Source: Dehalococcoidia bacterium (GTDB lineage: Bacteria > Chloroflexota > Dehalococcoidia > GIF9 > AB-539-J10). Taken from it: 5,713 nucleotides of DNA. How positions within the stretch are numbered: the first letter of the stretch is position 1; each line of letters opens with the position of its first letter. Below the pieces are notes generated by a model. That model was not told the DNA's origin and ran no database searches. It was given only the letters and a program-made list of their open reading frames with translations. Location of the stretch: contig JAUUZT010000062.1 of assembly GCA_030589825.1 (NCBI GenBank), positions 1 through 5,713 on the forward strand, written 5' to 3'. Shown in pieces: positions 1-5,713 of the stretch. A program made the translations under genes and the position numbers.

Positions 1-1292
1 ACGGAAATGACCTGAAAGGCTGGCCAGTAGATAATATAGGAGAAATCAGTGACCTGGCAGTTGGACAGCTTGACGGGGAAGATGGCATGGACGTGGCTGC
101 TATCGGAGAATCAGAACCATGTACACTATACGTATTTGACAGCAGTGGAAACCTGCTATGGTTAGACCATGATATCTCAGGGACCACGGTAGAGATAGGT
201 GACGTGGATGGAGACGGAGATAACGAGGTAGTGGCACCATTTTATGGCTCCATTGAGCCATATCCCACAGGAGGCTGGGTGCTGGCCATCGATGGCGATG
301 AGGGAGGCGAGCCTCTTTACAGCTTTTTTGCTGCGGAGTGGAAATACATCACGGATATCGAACTGGGAGACCTTGACGGAGAACCAGGCGTTGAAATAGC
401 TGCTATTACAGGGAATAACAACGATACTTTATTCGCAATAGATATCGATAATGACACCGAACAAAAGATATGGCGCTATTCCCTTGATTGGAACAGAGGC
501 AATTATTATGGCGAGTCACTCGCCATAGGCGATGTTGACCGTGACTATAAAAACGAGGTCGTTGCCGCTACCGAAAACTGTCGGGTTTATGCCTTTGACG
601 GTATGGACAACAACGGTGATGGCTATGGTGACATGGTATGGGCACCATACGAAGCCAACCATCCGATAACTGATCTCGAAATCGGCGATATTGATGGCGA
701 CGGAGACCAGGACGCGGTCTTCGGAACCACCACCCCTGAGACAATCTATGCCATTACCAAGGTGGAGGAACCATTTACCTCCACCACCGGTACCGGTACG
801 GTCTATGTAGACTCTGACCCCAGTACAATCGGCAATACTGCTGCTATAGACCCCACAACCCTCCCGGACGAAGGAAAACCTGACATCTCATTCCCTCACG
901 GACTTTTCTCCTTTGAAATAACCGGCCTGGAAAACGGCCAGACCGCAATGGTGACCATTACCCTGCCTGACCCCTTGCCTGTGAACTCGGAATACTGGAA
1001 ATACGGGCCAACTCAGGGCGAGCCCACAGATCACTGGTACCAGCTTCCAATGGGTGATAACGATGGGGACAACGTCATTACCATTGAATTGACTGACGGC
1101 GGGTTAGGAGATGATGACCTGACCGCGAATGGTACAATCATCGATGATGGAGGGCCTGGTTACTACATTCCCGTTGGTGGAGAGGCTTATCAGATTGGAA
1201 ACTCAAACATTACCCTGCTCTGGGCAGCTGTAGTTGTTGCCTTTGGGTGGATTATCTTTGACCTGCTGTTGCTACGCCGCAAGAAGAACTGA
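1..1292 (+). CDS. FG-GAP/VCBS-repeat surface protein with anchor domain and C-terminal membrane helix (5'-partial)
   Basis: The reading frame is open to the left edge (first whole codon at 3) and stops with TGA at 1290-1292, so the ATG at 87 is internal and the N-terminus lies outside the window. About 429 residues are visible. Residues 15-242 carry five FG-GAP-like units, each roughly hydrophobic-x-GD(V/I/L)DGDGDxE(V/I)xA. Between them are PQQ-like strands such as TLYVFDSSGNLLW and RVYAFDGMD, the usual pattern of a calcium-binding beta-propeller. Residues about 263-386 resemble the choice-of-anchor U domain (FPHGLFSFEITGL, YWKYG, HWYQL, LTDGGLGDDDLTANG). After VGGEAY comes one hydrophobic helix (about residues 405-425) and then RRKKN, a stop-transfer tail. 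The protein is therefore probably exported and membrane-anchored, with the propeller outside the cell. Its ligand or partner cannot be told. It is followed by a strong terminator and converges with the hydrolase gene. The domain calls are confident; the biological role is unknown. Confidence 0.88.
   Translation, partial: GNDLKGWPVDNIGEISDLAVGQLDGEDGMDVAAIGESEPCTLYVFDSSGNLLWLDHDISGTTVEIGDVDGDGDNEVVAPFYGSIEPYPTGGWVLAIDGDEGGEPLYSFFAAEWKYITDIELGDLDGEPGVEIAAITGNNNDTLFAIDIDNDTEQKIWRYSLDWNRGNYYGESLAIGDVDRDYKNEVVAATENCRVYAFDGMDNNGDGYGDMVWAPYEANHPITDLEIGDIDGDGDQDAVFGTTTPETIYAITKVEEPFTSTTGTGTVYVDSDPSTIGNTAAIDPTTLPDEGKPDISFPHGLFSFEITGLENGQTAMVTITLPDPLPVNSEYWKYGPTQGEPTDHWYQLPMGDNDGDNVITIELTDGGLGDDDLTANGTIIDDGGPGYYIPVGGEAYQIGNSNITLLWAAVVVAFGWIIFDLLLLRRKKN
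45..728 (+). repeat. Five protein-level FG-GAP/VCBS repeats
   Basis: Five degenerate repeat cores lie at about 45-107, 183-236, 348-410, 513-572 and 666-728, with a period of about 45-56 residues. Cores 2 and 5 have a full calcium-loop pattern (DVDGDGDNE, DIDGDGDQD). Cores 1 and 3 have a shorter variant (QLDGEDGMD, DLDGEPGVE), and core 4 is DVDRDYKNE. The residues at the left edge (GNDLKGWPV) look like the end strand of an earlier blade, so the array continues upstream. Divergence is high and no tandem DNA repeat is evident, so these are old structural repeats and not a recent expansion. Confidence 0.8.
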
Positions 1293-1321
1293 ATAACCTA
1301 TAAACTTTATATAATATTTTA

Positions 1322-1360
1322 AAATACTGGCCATCTGAACGGTGGCCAGTATTTCTTTTT
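1322..1360 (+). terminator. Intrinsic terminator of the surface-protein gene, at a convergent gene junction
   Basis: A perfect 12-bp stem (1322-1333 with 1343-1354, core ATACTGGCCA) closes a 9-nt loop. It is followed by a T-rich tract, TTTCTTTTT, at 1352-1360. It begins 29 nt after the TGA of the upstream gene. The last bases of the T tract are also part of the stop codon of the minus-strand hydrolase (1359-1361). In the minus direction the stem is followed by only four T's and then A's, so termination that way is possible but weaker. Confidence 0.88.
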
Positions 1361-2237
1361 AGAATGACAGGCGCATCCCTGTGCGTAGTGGTACAAATTT
1401 CTCCCTGAAAGCAAGATAAAGTTCTACTTGTGCCCTGAAACCGGTGCAATGCCCCGCAATAATCCTTGACGGATTTAGTTTTGCAATCTCTGCTACGGTT
1501 CGCAGTATTCGTTTTTCAGGCGCCTCGACAAGGTGAAAGCCGCCGATTACTCCATCAATACGGTCACAACCAGTCATTTCCTTTGCCTGGAGCATTATAT
1601 TCACAATGCCAGCGTGACTGCAGCCGGTGACAACTACAATCCCTTTCCCCTTAATCTTGGCAATAACAGAGATATCATCAAGCATGTTATCATCCTCTAC
1701 TACTCCATCCTTTCTCGTCTTCAGGGCAATACCTACTTCCTCAAAATCCGTTTGCCTGCTGACTTCCCCTGTGGTACTCATACCTGCCATTAGCTGAAAG
1801 GGTTCTTTACCTAATAAGATATGACCACCGGCAGCTTCTATCTTCTCCCTTGAGTCTTCAGGCTGAATACCTACATATCTTAGCTCTGGTTCTGTGATAA
1901 AGTGAGGACGAAATATGTCAGAATGAGCCACTATTCTTACGTCATTTCTATCGATTTGCTCCAGCATCTTCACCACTCCCTGTGTATGGTCATAGTGACA
2001 ATGCGTCAGTACGATAGTATCAATACTTGAAGCTGAAACATCCATCAGCGACATGTTGTGAAGCAGAGCCTGTGAGTTCTGCCCAACATCCACCAGGATT
2101 CTTTTCGTTTCTCCTTCACTGACTGCTTCGAGTAAAAAGGAGACACCATGCTGCGCCAGGTAAGGACTTTCGTAAAGTACAGAATCTTCCGCCAGCACAG
2201 TTATGTTAAGATTTTCAACTTCTCCACTAAGTATCAT
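1359..2237 (-). CDS. MBL-fold metallo-hydrolase, COG1237 type (7,8-dihydropterin-6-methyl... phosphate synthase-like)
   Basis: This is a 292-residue metallo-beta-lactamase-fold protein, probably a cytoplasmic metal-dependent hydrolase. Counting from the start chosen here, the HxHxDH metal motif is at H79, H81, D83 and H84 (THCHYDHTQG). Further conserved points are GCSHAG with H208, IGGFHL with H235 and GHCTG with H263. The order and spacing fit COG1237. That family includes the archaeal enzyme annotated as 7,8-dihydropterin-6-methyl-4-(beta-D-ribofuranosyl)aminobenzene-5'-phosphate synthase, but most members are uncharacterised, so I do not assign a substrate. The start is the ATG at 2237: AGGAG sits 7 nt upstream (2249-2245). 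A longer frame from ATG 2306 would place 23 extra codons across the upstream terminator hairpin. No signal peptide or membrane segment is seen. The gene follows the transporter operon on the same strand but is separated from it by a terminator, so a shared pathway is not implied. Confidence 0.88.
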   Translation of the reverse strand: MILSGEVENLNITVLAEDSVLYESPYLAQHGVSFLLEAVSEGETKRILVDVGQNSQALLHNMSLMDVSASSIDTIVLTHCHYDHTQGVVKMLEQIDRNDVRIVAHSDIFRPHFITEPELRYVGIQPEDSREKIEAAGGHILLGKEPFQLMAGMSTTGEVSRQTDFEEVGIALKTRKDGVVEDDNMLDDISVIAKIKGKGIVVVTGCSHAGIVNIMLQAKEMTGCDRIDGVIGGFHLVEAPEKRILRTVAEIAKLNPSRIIAGHCTGFRAQVELYLAFREKFVPLRTGMRLSF

Positions 2238-2249
2238 CCATATTCTCCT
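2238..2249 (-). promoter_or_regulatory. Ribosome binding site that decides the hydrolase start
   Basis: AGGAG at 2249-2245 is followed by a 7-nt spacer and the ATG at 2237-2235. No comparable site precedes the ATG at 2306. A second ATG at 2241-2239 is out of frame with the protein. Confidence 0.8.
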
Positions 2250-2259
2250 GCAAGAATAG

Positions 2260-2287
2260 TTTATAAAATCAGGATGCCAACACTCAA
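2260..2287 (-). promoter_or_regulatory. Candidate sigma-70-type promoter for the hydrolase gene, inside the terminator
   Basis: On the minus strand a TTGAGT -35 (2287-2282) lies in the terminator loop. A 16-nt spacer leads to a TATAAA -10 (2265-2260) at the end of the stem. Transcription would start near 2253, leaving a short leader that contains the AGGAG site. An overlapping alternative is TTGGCA, 16 nt, TATTCT, a few bases downstream, though it leaves very little leader. The call rests on consensus matching only, in AT-rich DNA. Confidence 0.4.
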
Positions 2288-2303
2288 TTGGCATCCTGAT
2301 TTT
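2261..2303 (-). terminator. Intrinsic terminator closing the liv operon
   Basis: A perfect 16-bp inverted repeat (2303-2288 with 2280-2265, core ATCAGGATGCCAA) encloses a 7-nt loop. It starts 36 nt after the TAA of the solute-binding protein. On the minus strand the descending arm ends in TTTT followed by ATAAA. The U tract is therefore short, but the stem is long and perfect. It separates the transporter operon from the hydrolase gene. Confidence 0.82.
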
Positions 2304-2339
2304 CAAAGTTCACTTAATATATAATTACTAGTTTAGAGT

Positions 2340-3515
2340 TTATGATTCCCAAGTAATTACTGATATCTGACTATTCTTATAACCAGTCTCAGTAGAAGAA
2401 TCTTTTACGACTTCCCATAGCTCAAAGGCACCAGAAGTACGATCGCCTATGTCATTAAATGCAATCGGTCCAGTGGCGCCATCGAACTTAATATTGGTCA
2501 GAGCAACTCTTATGGCATCGCCGTCATATTCTCCAGCGGCTTCAATTGCTTTGGCGGCTGACCATACCGCGTCGTACATGGTATCACAATAGACCTCAGG
2601 CGCCTCACCATATTTCTCGGTATAAGCATCAACGAAATGATCATTTTGTGAACCTGCACCCACTGTCCTGGTACCAAAAGCAAATGCAGTTTCCATAAAC
2701 TCAGCAGATTTTGCATCTTTGAACAGTCCTGAGCCGTAGTTTCCATCACAACCTATCCATGCCATTCCTTCAAGGCCCAGATCCATTGCCTGCTTGAAGA
2801 TTATAATACCATCATCACAGTAAGAACAGCAGAGAACCGCATCAGCACCTGCATCTTTAATATTCTGTAATTCACTACGGTAATCCCTCGCCCCCTCATC
2901 ATAATGTATTGACACTACATGTTCGCCTGTCCAGCCTTCATCACTAAGGCGACTAATCACAGCCTCTTCCACACCTTTGCCATAGGTATTATCAAGAACT
3001 ATAGAGGCTAATTTGGTGTAACCCCTATTTATTATTTCGTCTGCTATCACCATGCCCTGGGCATCATCACGGAGACAGGTGCGGAAGAACCACTCTGTGC
3101 CGTTCTCTAGTGAAAGCTGAATTCCTGTTGCTGATGGTGATATCACTGGAACCTGCTGTTCTGTCACATAAGGGATTGCCAGCAGGGAGGTACCGGTGAT
3201 CATAGGACCTGCGATTACCTTTACACCATCTATCTCGATCAATTTCTTAACCCTGTCAAAACCAGGACCAGGGTCAGTTTTACCATCTTCTTCCACCAGC
3301 TCCACCTGTTTTCCTAATAGTCCACCCGCAGCATTGATCTCCTCAACCGCCAGCCTGGCTCCATTCATTATCCTTATTCCCATAGGACCCAATGCGCCTG
3401 TTGTATCCAAAAGTGCCCCAATCTTGACCGTGTCGTCAGAACCTCCTCCAGCACATCCGAAGGCTGGAATCAGAAGACTCAACGCCACCACTATAAGTAA
3501 TATTTTCTTTCCCAT
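2340..3515 (-). CDS. ABC transporter solute-binding lipoprotein, LivJ/LivK type (branched-chain amino acid family)
   Basis: This 391-residue protein is a type I periplasmic-binding-fold receptor (Peripla_BP_6, HAAT family). The N-terminus has K3-K4, a hydrophobic stretch at about 5-18 and AFGC ending at Cys21. It is therefore probably a lipoprotein held on the outer face of the membrane, with a Gly/Ser linker (AGGGSDD). Family signatures run in order: VKIGALLDTTG (30-40), GARLAVEEINAAGGLLG (52-68), GPMITGTSLLAIP (103-115), PVISPSATG (123-131), a YGKGVEEA segment near 178 and YDEGARDYRSELQNIK (205-220). The ATG at 3515 has AAGGAG with a 6-nt spacer, the best ribosome site in the operon. It is the last gene of livM-G-F-SBP, 60 nt after livF, and is followed by a terminator. 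Family members bind leucine, isoleucine, valine, other amino acids, amides, urea or aromatic acids, and the sequence does not tell which. The mature domain has six cysteines, including CCSYC at 229-233, which is unusual. Confidence 0.93.
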   Translation of the reverse strand: MGKKILLIVVALSLLIPAFGCAGGGSDDTVKIGALLDTTGALGPMGIRIMNGARLAVEEINAAGGLLGKQVELVEEDGKTDPGPGFDRVKKLIEIDGVKVIAGPMITGTSLLAIPYVTEQQVPVISPSATGIQLSLENGTEWFFRTCLRDDAQGMVIADEIINRGYTKLASIVLDNTYGKGVEEAVISRLSDEGWTGEHVVSIHYDEGARDYRSELQNIKDAGADAVLCCSYCDDGIIIFKQAMDLGLEGMAWIGCDGNYGSGLFKDAKSAEFMETAFAFGTRTVGAGSQNDHFVDAYTEKYGEAPEVYCDTMYDAVWSAAKAIEAAGEYDGDAIRVALTNIKFDGATGPIAFNDIGDRTSGAFELWEVVKDSSTETGYKNSQISVITWES

Positions 3516-3527
3516 AACTCACTCCTT
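3516..3527 (-). promoter_or_regulatory. Strong ribosome binding site of the solute-binding protein
   Basis: AAGGAG at 3527-3522 is followed by a 6-nt spacer and the ATG at 3515-3513. It is clearly stronger than the sites before livF (only a GGGG run about 9 nt upstream) and livG (no recognisable site at normal distance). Confidence 0.75.
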
Positions 3528-3535
3528 CTTTTTAG

Positions 3536-3554
3536 ATAATTAACCTCTAATTAT
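3536..3554 (-). other. Small AT-only inverted repeat between livF and the binding-protein gene
   Basis: ATAATTA (3536-3542) and TAATTAT (3548-3554) are exact inverted copies around a 5-nt centre, in the 60-nt gap between the two genes. The stem has no G:C pair and no T tract, so it is not a convincing terminator. It could be an operator or simply AT-rich spacer. Confidence 0.3.
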
Positions 3555-3575
3555 GTATAAATTAACTCGTTCCTG

Positions 3576-4301
3576 TCAATTTTCTTGCTCCAATCCAAGA
3601 AATCGTTTCTTAAATGAATCGTCAGCAAGCAATTCTGTAGACTTACCTTTCATGACAAGAGCACCATTGACGATAACGTATCCCCAATTGGAGATATCCA
3701 GAGCTTTCCTAACATTTTGCTCCACTATTATTATGGCTATTCCCGCCTTGCTAATTTGCTTCAATTTGGACTCGATAACTGCCGACGGCTTGGGAGACAG
3801 AGATGCCAGTGGTTCATCCAGTAACAGTACTTTCGGCTCAGCCATCATTGCCCTGGCTATAGCAAGCATCTGTCTCTCGCCACCACTCAGGTTTCCAGCC
3901 AATCCTTTTTTTCTAGCCTCTAGTTCAGGAAATATTTCAAGGATTCCTTTCTTGCTGGCTTTAATAGAATCTTTACCCTTACGACTGTAGGCCCCCATAT
4001 CCAGGTTCTCCAATATGGTTAAATTGGAAAACACATTATCAATTTGAGGAACATAGCCTATGCCCAGATTTACCGCCTTATTGGAAGCTATTCCAGTAAT
4101 TTCCTCTCCCATGAAAATAACACTTCCTCGAAACAACGTTGCAAAGCCCAGGATACTTTTTATTAAGGTCGATTTACCACTACCGTTGGGGCCTACGACA
4201 GCTGCGATCTCCCCTGCTGCGATATCCATAGTAATATCCCTGATTATAACAACGTCACCATAACCGGCTTCAATATTTTTTGCTTCCAGGATAGCTTGCA
4301 T
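3576..4301 (-). CDS. livF: High-affinity branched-chain amino acid-type ABC transporter ATPase LivF
   Basis: This 241-residue cytoplasmic ATPase is one of the two nucleotide-binding subunits of the importer. Visible elements are Walker A GPNGSGKST (37-45), the Q-loop YVPQ (Q86), the ABC signature LSGGE (138-142), Walker B VLLLDEP (158-164, catalytic E163) and a D-loop region ASLSP. Where most ABC ATPases have the switch histidine, it has VEQN with Gln195. That is the normal state in LivF proteins and distinguishes it from LivG. Length fits the family. The ATG at 4301 directly abuts the TAG of livG with no gap, so translational coupling is likely; the only upstream site is a GGGG run inside the livG end. 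All ATPase motifs are intact. The transported substrate cannot be read from this subunit. Confidence 0.93.
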   Translation of the reverse strand: MQAILEAKNIEAGYGDVVIIRDITMDIAAGEIAAVVGPNGSGKSTLIKSILGFATLFRGSVIFMGEEITGIASNKAVNLGIGYVPQIDNVFSNLTILENLDMGAYSRKGKDSIKASKKGILEIFPELEARKKGLAGNLSGGERQMLAIARAMMAEPKVLLLDEPLASLSPKPSAVIESKLKQISKAGIAIIIVEQNVRKALDISNWGYVIVNGALVMKGKSTELLADDSFKKRFLGLEQEN

Positions 4302-5066
4302 CTATTCTTTCCCCGGATAAGCCTGGTAAAAAGCAGGTTCTTCTAATATATCACTGGACTTCCCTTCCGCTACTCTTTTTCCCTTATCCATTACATAAAC
4401 CCACGATGCAAACTCAAATAGTATCTCAAGTCTATGTTCAACTATGAAAAAGGTGGTCCCTCTACCCGATAGCTCATGTAATTTTTTAAATATCTTCTTA
4501 CCTAAAATGGGGTTTACTCCTGCTGCCGGCTCATCGAGCATTAAAAGCGTCGGTTTAGCCATGAGAGACCTGGCAATCTCCAGGAGCTTTCTCTGTCCTC
4601 CTGAAAGCTCTCCGGCAATAGAGAAAGTATGACCTCCCAATTCAATCAAATCAAGGATATCCATTGCTTCCTCAACCAATCCCTTCTCCTGTTCCTGCCA
4701 TTGCTGCCTTAAGAAAAGACTGTTGAACAGGCTATCGCCCATCTGTCCCCTCGCCGCAACCAGCATATTATCCAGTACTGTCATACTGGGAAATAGACGA
4801 GGTATCTGAAAAGCATTTACCAATCCCATATCGTATATCTGATATGGAGCTAAATTGTCAATGCGCACTCCCTTGAAATAAACCCCCCCACTATGTGGGT
4901 GATAAAGTCCAAGTATGGTATTAAATAACGTAGATTTGCCACTACCGTTAGGTCCAACTAATCCCCATATACCTCCACTATTAATATCCATGCTCACCCC
5001 ATCAACGGCATAAACCCCCCCAAAGTGTCTGCTAACTTTATCTATCTTTAATAATGTCTCATTCAT
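4302..5066 (-). CDS. livG: High-affinity branched-chain amino acid-type ABC transporter ATPase LivG
   Basis: This 254-residue cytoplasmic ATPase pairs with LivF. Motifs in order: Walker A GPNGSGKST (38-46), the Q-loop AFQIPRLF (Q87), the ABC signature LSGGQ (154-158), Walker B LLMLDEP (174-180, catalytic E179) and the switch histidine in VEHR (H211). The N-terminal KVSRHFGGVYAVDGVS and the AAGVNP after Walker B are typical of LivG over LivF. The ATG at 5066 lies 32 nt after the livM stop and gives the expected family N-terminus, but no Shine-Dalgarno sequence stands at normal distance. An AAGG lies about 20 nt upstream, which would better suit an in-frame ATT at 5078-5076, a rare start codon. 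I keep the ATG. Initiation may depend on ribosomes arriving from livM. The gene ends directly at the livF start. Confidence 0.93.
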   Translation of the reverse strand: MNETLLKIDKVSRHFGGVYAVDGVSMDINSGGIWGLVGPNGSGKSTLFNTILGLYHPHSGGVYFKGVRIDNLAPYQIYDMGLVNAFQIPRLFPSMTVLDNMLVAARGQMGDSLFNSLFLRQQWQEQEKGLVEEAMDILDLIELGGHTFSIAGELSGGQRKLLEIARSLMAKPTLLMLDEPAAGVNPILGKKIFKKLHELSGRGTTFFIVEHRLEILFEFASWVYVMDKGKRVAEGKSSDILEEPAFYQAYPGKE

Positions 5067-5098
5067 ATGATTTTTAATGGGCGAGAACCTTGAACTAT

Positions 5099-5713
5099 TT
5101 ACTCTTCTCTCTTACTACTTATAGCATTTCGCATAGCGATTGCCTTGTCTATAGCCCTGGTCTTAATAGCACTCTCCTTTAACAAACCATGCGGTCGGTA
5201 GAGCAGAACAAACAAGATTAGAGCACCGAACAAGATATATTGCAAATTACTGGGGTCAGTAGGCAGTGTTATGTAATCTTTAACCAAATTTGCACCCCTG
5301 TCGAAAATCTCAACCAGACCTGCTCCCAGCAATACTCCCCAATTGTTGGCAGGGCCACCTAATAAAACCATTATCCACACAGTAAAGGTAACTATTGGCA
5401 TAAACATATCGGGCAAGACGTATTGTAGATACTGTGCATAAAGCCCTCCAGCCAATCCAGCCATAGCTGAACCCAGCATGAATATCTGGGCTTTATATTT
5501 GCCCTTGTTTTTTCCCATGGCTTCAGCGGCAACTTCGTCCTCTCTAATAGCCCGCATATTTCTACCATATGGAGAATTAGCCAGCAATTGCGCTACTATA
5601 AAGCAGATAGCTAAACATGCGTACACCAGTACTATATTCACCAATATATTTACCTTCGGAGAAGCACCTGCTATGGCAATAGCCGGCGAAACACTTGTTC
5701 CCCAATCTCCCCC
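5099..5713 (-). CDS. livM: Branched-chain amino acid-type ABC transporter permease LivM (5'-partial)
   Basis: This is the C-terminal 204 residues of a membrane permease that forms half of the import channel with LivH. The frame is open to the right edge, so the TTG at 5644 is an internal Leu codon and not the start. The upstream residues GGDWGTSVSP continue the family pattern. LivM proteins are usually about 300-350 residues, so roughly the first third is missing. The cytoplasmic coupling loop is GRNMRAIREDEVAAEAMG (about residues 50-67), the EAA-type motif that contacts the ATPases. Hydrophobic segments follow at about 24-44, 76-94, 104-119, 123-137 and 159-172, with LGGPANNWGVLLGA between two of them and YRPHGLL near the end. 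A charged cytoplasmic tail (KTRAIDK to SSKREE) closes the protein. It is the first visible gene of the operon; livH is expected beyond the right edge. Confidence 0.93.
   Translation of the reverse strand, partial: GGDWGTSVSPAIAIAGASPKVNILVNIVLVYACLAICFIVAQLLANSPYGRNMRAIREDEVAAEAMGKNKGKYKAQIFMLGSAMAGLAGGLYAQYLQYVLPDMFMPIVTFTVWIMVLLGGPANNWGVLLGAGLVEIFDRGANLVKDYITLPTDPSNLQYILFGALILFVLLYRPHGLLKESAIKTRAIDKAIAMRNAISSKREE

Noticed and set aside
87..89. ATG as the start of the surface-protein gene.
   Set aside because: It lies in the middle of a repeat core (GEDGMDVAAI), and the frame is open upstream to the window edge.
785..796. Palindromic ACCGGTACCGGT in the surface-protein gene.
   Set aside because: It encodes part of a Thr-Gly-Thr-Gly-Thr linker, and repeated Thr-Gly codons readily give this palindrome. 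There is no other sign of a binding site.
1252..1449. Open frame of 65 codons on the minus strand across the convergent junction.
   Set aside because: It overlaps the end of the hydrolase in another frame, the terminator hairpin and the end of the surface-protein gene, and it shows no recognisable domain or ribosome site.
1533..1793. Open frame of 86 codons on the + strand, antisense to the hydrolase.
   Set aside because: It is the opposite-strand shadow of a gene with intact catalytic motifs, and its translation resembles no family.
2238..2306. N-terminal extension of the hydrolase to the ATG at 2306.
   Set aside because: It would encode 23 residues across the terminator hairpin with no ribosome site. 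The ATG at 2237 has AGGAG at 7 nt and matches the family N-terminus.
2510..2749. Open frame of 79 codons on the minus strand inside the binding-protein gene, in another frame.
   Set aside because: It lies wholly within a well-supported gene and has no ribosome site or recognisable domain.
3196..3990. Two + strand open frames (115 and 145 codons) antisense to the binding-protein and livF genes.
   Set aside because: Their low-complexity Ser/Pro/Ile-rich translations are what the reverse complement of conserved coding sequence gives. The minus-strand genes are clearly real.
3576..4301. LivF lacking the switch histidine (Gln195 in VEQN) as a possible inactivating change.
   Set aside because: VEQN is the usual LivF sequence and all other ATPase motifs are intact, so it is a family trait.
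4060..4632. Two short + strand open frames antisense to livF and livG.
   Set aside because: They run opposite the ATPase motif regions and have no independent support.
5642..5644. TTG as the start codon of livM.
   Set aside because: The frame stays open to the window edge, the upstream residues GGDWGTSVSP fit the LivM family, and the remaining protein would be far too short for a LivM.

Overview
This window looks bacterial, and the best guess is the Chloroflexota class Dehalococcoidia or a close anaerobic relative. Two things point there. The C-terminal anchor architecture of the first gene (a choice-of-anchor-U-like domain, then VGGEAY, one membrane helix and RRKK) is one I associate with that group. 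The solute-binding protein is a Cys21 lipoprotein, as expected in a monoderm cell. Strong AGGAG ribosome binding sites support Bacteria over Archaea. The lineage call is inference and no search was run.

Layout. Positions 1-1292 (+ strand) hold the 3' part of a large surface protein. It has at least five FG-GAP/VCBS-type beta-propeller repeats, an anchor domain and a C-terminal membrane helix. It ends at a strong intrinsic terminator (1322-1360). Everything else is on the minus strand, so this gene converges tail to tail with the next one. Read in the minus direction from the right edge, there is a branched-chain-amino-acid-type (HAAT/Liv) ABC importer: livM permease (cut by the window edge), livG ATPase, livF ATPase, then a solute-binding lipoprotein. 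A perfect 16-bp hairpin terminator (2265-2303) closes this operon. Last comes a metallo-beta-lactamase-fold hydrolase of the COG1237 type (1359-2237). It has its own ribosome binding site and a plausible promoter embedded in the preceding terminator.

How the genes work together. The lipoprotein captures a small polar or hydrophobic ligand (amino acid, amide or similar) outside the cell. It delivers the ligand to the LivM/LivH pore; livH would lie beyond the right edge. LivG and LivF hydrolyse ATP to drive import. The binding-protein gene is last in the operon and has by far the best ribosome binding site, which fits the need for excess binding protein. The hydrolase and the surface protein have no evident functional link to the importer.

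I do not see an undescribed system here. The window is a conventional transporter operon beside two ordinary accessory genes. The points worth a second look are small: a cysteine cluster in the binding protein, a promoter-in-terminator arrangement, the gene order, and a mix of two repeat types in the propeller. There is no tRNA, rRNA, CRISPR array, insertion sequence or attachment site that I can support.
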